From the NCBI GenBank assembly GCA_963920705.1, contig OY987226.1:19005600-19069599 (forward strand): a stretch of DNA of 64,000 nucleotides. The letters run 5' to 3'. The DNA comes from Odiellus spinosus. Its lineage: Eukaryota; Arthropoda; Arachnida; Opiliones; Phalangiidae. Shown here one piece after another: positions 55,245 through 64,000 of the stretch (the first letter of the stretch is position 1; each line of letters opens with the position of its first letter). A program made the translations under genes and the position numbers. The notes beneath the pieces were generated by a model. It worked only from the letters and a program-made list of their open reading frames with translations, made no database searches and was not told the origin of the DNA.

Positions 55245-58200
55245 CAATTAACTATAAGTGTGCATAATCAATTAACTATAAGTGTGCATAATCAATTAAC
55301 TATAAGTGTGCATAATCAATTAACTATAAGTGTGCATAATCAATTAACTATAAGTGTGCATAATCAATTAACTATAAGTGTGCATAATCAATTAACTATA
55401 AGTGTGCATAATCAATTAACTATAAGTGTGCGTAATCAATTAACTATAAGTGTGCGTAATCAATTAACTATAAGTGTGCGTAATCAATTAACTATAAGTG
55501 TGCGTAATCAATTAACTATAAGTGTGCGTAATCAATTAACTATAAGTGTGCGTAATCAATTAACTATAAGTGTGCGTAATCAATTAACTATAAGTGTGCG
55601 TAATCAATTAACTATAAGTGTGCGTAATCAATTAACTATAAGTGTGCGTAATCAATTAACTATAAGTGTGCGTAATCAATTAACTATAAGTGTGCGTAAT
55701 CAATTAACTATAAGTGTGCGTAATCAATTAACTATAAGTGTGCGTAATCAATTAACTATAAGTGTGCGTAATCAATTAACTATAAGTGTGCGTAATCAAT
55801 TAACTATAAGTGTGCGTAATCAATTAACTATAAGTGTGCGTAATCAATTAACTATAAGTGTGCGTAATCAATTAACTATAAGTGTGCGTAATCAATTAAC
55901 TATAAGTGTGCGTAATCAATTAACTATAAGTGTGCGTAATCAATTAACTATAAGTGTGCGTAATCAATTAACTATAAGTGTGCGTAATCAATTAACTATA
56001 AGTGTGCGTAATCAATTAACTATAAGTGTGCGTAATCAATTAGCTATAAGTGTGCGTAATCAATTAACTATAAGTGTGCGTAATCAATTAACTATAAGTG
56101 TGCGTAATCAATTAACTATAAGTGTGCGTAATCAATTAACTATAAGTGTGCGTAATCAATTAACTATAAGTGTGCGTAATCAATTAACTATAAGTGTGCG
56201 TAATCAATTAACTATAAGTGTGCGTAATCAATTAACTATAAGTGTGCGTAATCAATTAACTATAAGTGTGCGTAATCAATTAACTATAAGTGTGCGTAAT
56301 CAATTAACTATAAGTGTGCGTAATCAATTAACTATAAGCGTGCATAATCAATTAACTATAAGCGTGCATAATCAATTAACTATAAGCGTGCATAATCAAT
56401 TAACTATAAGCGTGCATAATCAATTAACTATAAGCGTGCGTAATCAATTAACTATAAGCGTGCGTAATCAATTAACTATAAGCGTGCGTAATCAATTAAC
56501 TATAAGCGTGCGTAATCAATTAACTATAAGCGTGCGTAATCAATTAACTATAAGCGTGCGTAATCAATTAACTATAAGTGTGCGTAATCAATTAACTATA
56601 AGTGTGCGTAATCAATTAACTATAAGCGTGCGTAATCAATTAACTATAAGCGTGCGTAATCAATTAACTATAAGCGTGCATAATCAATTAACTATAAGCG
56701 TGCATAATCAATTAACTATAAGCGTGCATAATCAATTAACTATAAGCGTGCGTAATCAATTAACTATAAGCGTGCGTAATCAATTAACTATAAGCGTGCG
56801 TAATCAATTAACTATAAGCGTGCGTAATCAATTAACTATAAGCGTGCGTAATCAATTAACTATAAGCGTGCGTAATCAATTAACTATAAGTGTGCGTAAT
56901 CAATTAACTATAAGTGTGCGTAATCAATTAACTATAAGTGTGCGTAATCAATTAACTATAAGTGTGCGTAATCAATTAACTATAAGTGTGCGTAATCAAT
57001 TAACTATAAGTGTGCGTAATCAATTAACTATAAGTGTGCGTAATCAATTAACTATAAGTGTGCGTAATCAATTAACTATAAGTGTGCGTAATCAATTAAC
57101 TATAAGTGTGCGTAATCAATTAACTATAAGTGTGCGTAATCAATTAACTATAAGTGTGCGTAATCAATTAACTATAAGTGTGCGTAATCAATTAACTATA
57201 AGCGTGCATAATCAATTAACTATAAGCGTGCATAATCAATTAACTATAAGCGTGCATAATCAATTAACTATAAGCGTGCATAATCAATTAACTATAAGTT
57301 TGCATAATCAATTAACTATAAGCGTGCATAATCAATTAACTATAAGCGTGCATAATCAATTAACTATAAGCGTGCGTAATCAATTAACTATAAGTGTGCG
57401 TAATCAATTAACTATAAGTGTGCGTAATCAATTAACTATAAGTGTGCGTAATCAATTAACTATAAGTGTGCGTAATCAATTAACTATAAGTGTGCGTAAT
57501 CAATTAACTATAAGTGTGCGTAATCAATTAACTATAAGTGTGCGTAATCAATTAACTATAAGTGTGCGTAATCAATTAACTATAAGTGTGCGTAATCAAT
57601 TAACTATAAGTGTGCGTAATCAATTAACTATAAGTGTGCGTAATCAATTAACTATAAGTGTGCGTAATCAATTAACTATAAGTGTGCGTAATCAATTAAC
57701 TATAAGTGTGCGTAATCAATTAACTATAAGTGTGCGTAATCAATTAACTATAAGTGTGCGTAATCAATTAACTATAAGTGTGCGTAATCAATTAACTATA
57801 AGTGTGCATAATCAATTAACTATAAGTGTGCATAATCAATTAACTATAAGTGTGCATAATCAATTAACTATAAGTGTGCATAATCAATTAACTATAAGCG
57901 TGCGTAATCAATTAACTATAAGCGTGCGTAATCAATTAACTATAAGTGTGCGTAATCAATTAACTATAAGTGTGCGTAATCAATTAACTATAAGTGTGCG
58001 TAATCAATTAACTATAAGTGTGCGTAATCAATTAACTATAAGTGTGCGTAATCAATTAACTATAAGTGTGCGTAATCAATTAACTATAAGTGTGCGTAAT
58101 CAATTAACTATAAGTGTGCGTAATCAATTAACTATAAGTGTGCGTAATCAATTAACTATAAGTGTGCGTAATCAATTAACTATAAGTGTGCGTAATCAAT

Positions 58201-59037
58201 TAACTATAAGTGTGCGTAATCAATTAACTATAAGTGTGCGTAATCAATTAACTATAAGTGTGCGTAATCAATTAACTATAAGTGTGCGTAATCAATTAAC
58301 TATAAGTGTGCATAATCAATTAACTATAAGTGTGCATAATCAATTAACTATAAGTGTGCATAATCAATTAACTATAAGTGTGCGTAATCAATTAACTATA
58401 AGCGTGCGTAATCAATTAACTATAAGCGTGCGTAATCAATTAACTATAAGCGTGCGTAATCAATTAACTATAAGTGTGCGTAATCAATTAACTATAAGTG
58501 TGCGTAATCAATTAACTATAAGTGTGCGTAATCAATTAACTATAAGTGTGCATAATCAATTAACTATAAGTGTGCATAATCAATTAACTATAAGTGTGCG
58601 TAATCAATTAACTATAAGTGTGCGTAATCAATTAACTATAAGTGTGCGTAATCAATTAACTATAAGTGTGCGTAATCAATTAACTATAAGTGTGCGTAAT
58701 CAATTAACTATAAGTGTGCGTAATCAATTAACTATAAGTGTGCATAATCAATTAACTATAAGTGTGCATAATCAATTAACTATAAGTGTGCATAATCAAT
58801 TAACTATAAGTGTGCATAATCAATTAACTATAAGTGTGCATAATCAATTAACTATAAGTGTGCATAATCAATTAACTATAAGTGTGCATAATCAATTAAC
58901 TATAAGTGTGCATAATCAATTAACTATAAGTGTGCATAATCAATTAACTATAAGTGTGCATAATCAATTAACTATAAGTGTGCATAATCAATTAACTATA
59001 AGTGTGCATAATCAATTTACTATAAGTGTGCATACTG
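55245..59037. repeat. 24-bp satellite O, 158 units, no indels
   Basis: The unit is CAATTAACTATAAG followed by TGTGCGTAAT. The phase at 55261 is unchanged at 58981 (3720 = 155 x 24), so there is no net insertion or deletion. Almost all variation is at two places: AGTG or AGCG, and GCGT or GCAT. Both are C/T-type transitions at a CpG, and they occur in runs of 2 to about 40 identical units. Rare exceptions are TTAGC near 56041, AGTTTG near 57297 and AATTTAC near 59013. The open frame of about 1290 codons encodes an octapeptide repeat (RNQLTISV or HNQLTISV) and is an artefact of a stop-free 24-bp unit. Confidence 0.96.
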
Positions 59038-59060
59038 AATTGCCTATTAGTTTGTATCGA
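59034..59060. repeat. Remnant N-type unit beyond the O array
   Basis: GAATTGCCTATTAGTTTGTA differs from the start of the 36-bp N unit at three of 20 bases and keeps the TTAGTTTG that O lacks. N-type sequence therefore flanks O on both sides. Confidence 0.6.
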
Positions 59061-59174
59061 TCGAGTTCCATTAAATATTTTCATTTAAATCCATTTCTTC
59101 TTACCACGTTCTGCCTCATGGTTTCGCACTAACGCACTGTTTGATATAATATTGTCTTTTTTTTTCTTTTTTAG
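59061..59174. other. Possible intron end
   Basis: The sequence ends in a T-rich tract (TTTTTTTTTCTTTTTTAG), a strong 3' splice-site match at 59173-59174. Confidence 0.35.
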
Positions 59175-59272
59175 GGCGGGTGAGTGGGAGATATATATAT
59201 ATGTTATGGGCAGAGGCCTTTTTGCTTTCTTAATTGGTAATTCGGTCGGTTTGTACGGTTTGGTGGTCTCAG
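59175..59272 (+). CDS. Possible internal exon with consensus donor
   Basis: A 98-bp segment between a T-rich AG acceptor and CTCAG|GTAAGT, an exact consensus 5' splice site. One frame is open throughout, starting one base in: AGEWEIYIYV, then MGRGLFAFL, then IGNSVGLYGLVVS. The last part is hydrophobic, like a membrane segment. GLYGLVV resembles the last helix of V-ATPase proteolipids, but the acidic residue expected there is missing, so no assignment is made. The other two frames contain stops. A short TA microsatellite inside the segment counts against coding. No neighbouring exon could be joined. If real, it could belong to a gene running rightward out of the satellite. Confidence 0.28.
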
Positions 59273-61450
59273 GTAAGTCGCGCCACATAATTATACACGT
59301 ATAATAAAAACAATGTTGAACTTAGAAGTTGTTGAAGAGAAGCTATAGGAGGAAGGACCCGTAGTTAGACCGCACGCACGAAGGGTAACGCCCACCAAAT
59401 AACCAACGAACTCCTCTGCTTTCCACAGCCACTCATAATACTAGACATATAGAGTTTTCTATTAAAGGTAGACGGACAACTGGTTCCAAAAATGAAGAGA
59501 TTTTGAGTTTGACACACTGATAGCACAGCCGCGAAAAAAAATACCATATCAAAAATCTATCACTTAATTCGATAAAAGTGAACAACGCCCCAGCAAAAGT
59601 TCAGTTCTACGTCATAGCCAATCGCTTAAAAATATCCAAAAAAGTCATCACCCCTGCCTGGCTTTAGTGGTTTGGACTCTTCCTCGATATTTTGAGTCGG
59701 GAGTGAGGGACGGAATTTAGGCGGGCCGCGCTTGGCTATATTGTCTTTCCCCCAACTCCGGAAGATCTATAGCTGTATTCAAAATTTTATATATCTGGGT
59801 GATGACGTAGTATTGAGGGGAAACGTTTTATAGAAAATACTACGTTGATCATACCCGCTGCATTTTAAGAGGTTTGAAGTTAAAATATTTTCTGACTGTC
59901 TTCCTTTAAAATAAGCGAAAAATAATTAATGGTTATGAAGCGGTTTCGGTAAACAAGCCAACTCTGGTAATTAGTTCGCCTTATTCCATTTAACCAGTTG
60001 ATCGTAAAGGTGAAAGGTTAAATAGTCGTACGAGTGCTTATTCTCTAGGGCATTGGCTTCAAGAATTAGGTCAAAATTAAATGGTTTGTTTCACTTTCGT
60101 CACTGTAGATGTCAGTACAGTACAATCTAATTCTCGCGTAATGCGCCGTGACGGCTACAGTGACGATTATGAATTTTGGGGGTCTAACTTAGAAAGTTTT
60201 TGGACACTAAAAATAAAAATTAGAGAAAATAGAGATCTTAATTCTAAAGATAGAAACCAACAAAGATGGTCAATCCCATGACAACAGCTACACTTTTGAA
60301 AGTTTAAAAACGACTTCTGTTCATTCCCTTCAACGCCACAATCCCTTTACCACTAGTCTTTTAACGCGACCAATGATTGGACGAGAAGTCACTGTAGATA
60401 AAAAACTGTTCTGATAGAATAAACATACTTCAAAAATTATGAAAAAAATTCAGTGGGGTAAAATTTTACAGTTAAAATACTTCATTTCAGCTAATAGTAG
60501 CCCTTTAAACTATATAGAAACTTATTCGAAAAGTTTAATATCTCGACATGGTGAAAAAGTGAAAATACTAAATGATTAATTAAGTTTTCTGGAAAATTCT
60601 GAAACTTTCTTGGTGTTTTTGGGTGTTTTGTATATCGTAAGGCATTTTCCGTACATAATAGGACAATGAGTTTCGTATTTTAGCAATACTTTCGCTATAG
60701 CATTATAGTTTAAAAGCGTCGACAAAAGAATATTTCGGGATAGTACCAATTACCAAAACCCTACTTAAATCTACTACCTCTACAAAGCTACTACTTTACA
60801 TTGGAACGCGATTCAAGAACAGTTTCGGAGGACTATTTTTATCTTTATCGGGTTTAACATTGTATATTACTCCGCTTAAGATTGTCAATATTGTAAACTT
60901 AAGATGATATACTTGCATTCCTAAAAGGAGGAGATAAAGCCATTAGGTTTCCCCCTATTTTTTCATTATTTGAAAATTTTACGATGGCTTGTTAAAAATG
61001 GTCTCCACGCGCGCGGTGCCATGGTCGCGTGACGTGAAAATATGACCCTACTTTTTATTTTTTATGTTTTCTTGAAATATATCTAGAAACTTTTCAAATT
61101 CGTATGTCGGTAATTTTCTTTGAAACTTCAATTGATCTCCGTGGCGTTGTTGGCTGTCGCTTCACTCTCTTATTGTTATTTCTTATCAAGGAGTTACAAA
61201 GACTCGATACTTTATGGCCTATCCTTCATTCCCACCCCTGAAACATCTCTTAAAGGACCCAGTTTTTAAACCAAGAAATAACACTTAACCCCATACAAAA
61301 TATCAAGATGATTTATGAAGCGATAACAACCAAGGTTAAACTTGAAAAATATATTCTATATATCTATATAATCTTAATTTTAAAAGTTTTAATTTATAAT
61401 TTATTTTATAATTTATTTATATCGAAATGATACTTCATATAATTTATTTA
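59273..61450. other. Unique DNA, no gene seen
   Basis: Over 2 kb without a supportable gene. Short frames at 59.37-59.55 (minus) and 60.08-60.28 kb (plus) have no recognised family. TCACTGTAGAT occurs near 60098 and 60390, and a weak hairpin near 60096-60165. Confidence 0.4.
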
Positions 61451-62350
61451 CCATACACCAACAAAATCCTATACTTCAATTAAAATGGTCCAACAAAATC
61501 CTAAAATCCTATAATTCAATTAAAATGGTCCAACAAAATCCTAAAATCCTATAATTCAATTAAAATGGACCAACAAAATCCTAAAATACTGTAATTCTAT
61601 TAAAATGGTCCAACAAAACCCTATAATTCAATTAAAATGGTCCAACAAAATTATATAATCCTATCATTCAATTAAAATGGTCCAAAAAATCCTATAATCC
61701 TATCATTCAATTAAAATGGTCCAAAAAATCCTGTAATCCTATCAATCAATTAAAATGGTCCAACAAAATCCTATAATCCTATCATTCAATTAAAATGGTC
61801 CAAAAAATCTATAATCCTATCATTCAATTAAAATGGTCCAAAAAATCTATAATCCTATCATTCAATTAAAATGGTCCAAAAAAATCTATAATCCTATCAT
61901 TCAATTAAAATGGTCCAAAAAATCTACAATCCTATCATTCATTTAAAATGGTCCAACAAAATCCTAAAATCCTATAACTAAATTAAAATGGTCCAACAAA
62001 ATCCTATAATTTCATTTGAAATGGTCCTACAAAATCCTATAATATAATGTAAATGGTCAGAAAAATCTTACAATTTAATTGAAATAAGGTTAGTGTAAAA
62101 TCCTACAATTTAATACAAATAATCCTATAAAACAATTTATTAGAAATGGCCCTTTAAAATTGTATAATTTATTAGAAATGCCCCTTTAAAATTGTATAAT
62201 TTATTAGAAATGGCCCTATAAATTCCTATAATATAATTTATCAGAAACATCCCTATAACGTCCAATAATATAATTTCTTAGATATGGCGGTATAAATTCC
62301 TATAATGTAATTTATTAGAAATGGCCCAACAAAATCTTAAAATTTAATAG
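61451..62350. repeat. Degenerate 40-bp tandem repeat (family L)
   Basis: The unit combines TCAATTAAAATGGTCCAACA and AAATCCTAAAATCCTATAAT. It is regular to about 61990 with small indels in AAAATC, then decays to forms such as TTATTAGAAATGGCCC until about 62345. About 22 units by eye. Confidence 0.88.
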
Positions 62351-63734
62351 AAATTATCCGATAAAATACAATAGTAAAGGAACTATCTAGGGCCAAATTG
62401 AAACTGCCAAACCGATCGCGTCAAGCTCATAGCTCGTTAATTATCGTTAATTTGCCAAAATCTTGGAGTTTGATTTTGAAGTAATAAGGAATAATTGGGG
62501 GTGGGCCTGTTGGGGGCTTTTATTTCCCTCGTGGCTCTAAGTGTGCACAGCGCATACAGGATTAAAATTTCGCGCGAATAGTGGTACTAACCCTTTACCT
62601 TTGGTTATATCTTAACTATAACCAAAACTTCGAAACCCCATCTTCAATATATTTCTTTAAAAAAGTCAAACATATCCTTTGTCAAGAGTCAGTTATAATT
62701 TATAACCTAACCCTTAAAAATTCGCCAGAAATTCCAAAATATATATTTTCAATGCCGATAAGAAAAAAAAGCCATAAATATTGACACGTATTGACAAGTA
62801 TATGGAAAATGATAAAAAATGACTAAAAAACTTTCATTTGATTCGCGAAAAGGTTTAGTTTCTTTAAAGTCAGGTAGTAAAAAGCTACACAATGTAACAA
62901 TAAACGTTTCTAACAACGCGCCACCGATGCCAAATGGAACCCCCGAAAAAAAAGGAACCAAAATTTGAGATTTGGGTAGCCGACGCGCGGAGGAGGGCGA
63001 AGGACAAAGGTTCCTATATCGTAAAAGAGCCACGGATCCCCCAAAAATAATCATAAATCAAGAAGGGCTAAAAAGCTTTTTGACTCCTTTTTTTTCCATC
63101 AGGCATCGTTCGCTTTTAAGATACCAAGCCGATTTTAAAACTAACGACCACCGACGCCACGCTTACGGAATTTTACAAAAAAATGAAGAAAAAGTACAGT
63201 TTTACAACAAAAAAACTAAGAGGTCGAGGGAAATAATACATCGAAGAAGGACGAATAGAAGATAGCGATAGCAGAAGTTCGTAACTTATTCCATAAAAGT
63301 AATTAGGACGCCTAACAGTAGTGAAACTGCAGAAACGTTGACGTTATGAGCTAGCCATGGAACTATAGGGAGTGAGCAAAGGAAACATAGATACTTCAAA
63401 GGTTTCTATCTCTCACCTCGGTGTCATTCCCCTTAGTGTGGGAGTTACAGTATTTGCCCTCACAAGCGCTTCCTCAGTAGGGGGGGGGGGTTTCCATGAC
63501 GTCAGGCTTTCTTTCCCGCTTGGCTCTCAGACTCTGCTGTCTCCCTATACCCAAAATTGCCAAGTCAGTTTTATAGATCTCGCCCAATCAAAGCTCTTAA
63601 AAAACAAGCCCGAATTCCCGCCAAAAAAACCAAATCTGTTTTCCAGGTGGCGTCAACCCCACTTATCCGTGATTACACGAGTCTGTTAAAAAAATTAAAA
63701 GGAAAAATGATTTTCAAACAATTTTTTTTTTTTT
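62351..63734. other. Unique DNA, no gene seen
   Basis: Several overlapping short frames on both strands (62.6-63.7 kb) lack recognisable motifs. A G run lies at about 63480. A TTTTCCAG acceptor-like site near 63642 is not followed by a convincing exon. Confidence 0.35.
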
Positions 63735-64000
63735 GGTGTTTAAATTAATTTTTAAGTTTGGTAAAGTTGATTAAAAGTGAATATAAATTCGGGCCAATCA
63801 TATTATTTCAGCCTCCAACAGCGCTTGTAATGTCATAACACTAAGATAATAGGCCGGCGTTTGATTCCCAAGACCTTGCCCGTCAATCCCCGGACATTAT
63901 CTGTTCAAAGCTGAACTATTTTGATTGGCCCGAATTTATATTCACTTTAATTCAAATTTTACCAAACTTTGGAAATCAATTTAAACACCAAAAAACGGGT
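63735..64000. mobile_element. Family G, copy G3, running off the window
   Basis: Arms at about 63735-63802 and 63922-63989 pair (AAGTGAATATAAATTCGGGC with GCCCGAATTTATATTCACTT). The core includes CATATTATTTCAGCCTCCAA and matches G1 and G2. The right terminus lies beyond the window end. Confidence 0.75.

Noticed and set aside
54160-59037. CRISPR-like regular repeats
   Set aside because: Units abut directly, there are no unique spacers, and the surroundings are eukaryotic.
55260-59132. Plus-strand open frame of about 1290 codons
   Set aside because: An octapeptide repeat from a 24-bp stop-free unit, with variation at CpG positions and no codon-level pattern, splice context or domain.
59175-59272. 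Similarity of GLYGLVV to V-ATPase proteolipids
   Set aside because: Only about six residues agree and the key acidic residue is absent; too weak to name a gene.
60090-60170. Weak hairpin CGTCACTGTA and TACAGTGACG
   Set aside because: A ten-base stem with a loop of about 50 bp in AT-rich DNA is expected by chance at this scale.
1-64000. Retrotransposons, LTR elements or other virus-like copies
   Set aside because: No reverse transcriptase, integrase, capsid or envelope-like sequence and no long direct terminal repeats were recognised.
1-64000. Telomeric repeats or rRNA genes
   Set aside because: No tandem TTAGGG-type runs and no conserved rRNA segments were seen.

Overview
The window looks like intergenic or intronic DNA from a eukaryote, most likely an invertebrate animal. 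It is AT-rich and has no operons or long conserved reading frames. It carries strong-looking eukaryotic splice signals, long homopolymers and microsatellites, many palindromic non-autonomous DNA transposons (MITEs) and several long satellite arrays. CpG dinucleotides are common throughout, which argues against a vertebrate. The species cannot be named from what is visible, and no protein was recognised with confidence.

Layout. 1-6.9 kb: mostly unique DNA with one TA-flanked MITE (family A) and one palindromic element. 6.9-8.7 kb: a 23-bp satellite of about 75 units with no length change. 9-32 kb: unique DNA with scattered MITEs. Families B, D and G end in TTAAAGGGA and use TTAA targets (Kolobok/T2-like); families C and E use TA targets. 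Two nestings are clear: C in B at 13.5 kb and E in D at 16 kb. 33.6-39.6 kb: a copy of E is split by a 5.6-kb block bounded by about 90-bp terminal inverted repeats. That block holds a large imperfect palindrome, a 91/100-bp satellite, a 75-bp duplication, a near-perfect inverted repeat with 324-bp arms, and a 148-bp duplication in its loop. It is the most unusual structure here. 40-53 kb: more MITEs (C, G, B, A and an H family with TTAA ends), small tandem repeats and a few candidate exons. 54.2-59.04 kb: a 4.85-kb compound satellite, about 29 units of 36 bp running without a break into 158 units of 24 bp. 61.4-62.35 kb: a degenerate 40-bp repeat. The window ends inside another G element.

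Genes. No gene can be called with confidence. Six short exon-like segments are listed at low confidence from splice-site context, open frame and base composition: 5878-5928 (-), 20880-20972, 42899-43018, 47459-47526, 51333-51554 and 59175-59272. The best are the possible terminal exon at 42.9 kb and the 98-bp internal exon candidate at 59.2 kb with a consensus donor. Very long open frames over the satellites come from repeat periodicity and are not annotated as genes.

The window is therefore mainly a record of transposon insertion and satellite growth. Family names A-R are local labels. Superfamily assignments rest on terminal motifs and target duplications only, since no transposase is present.
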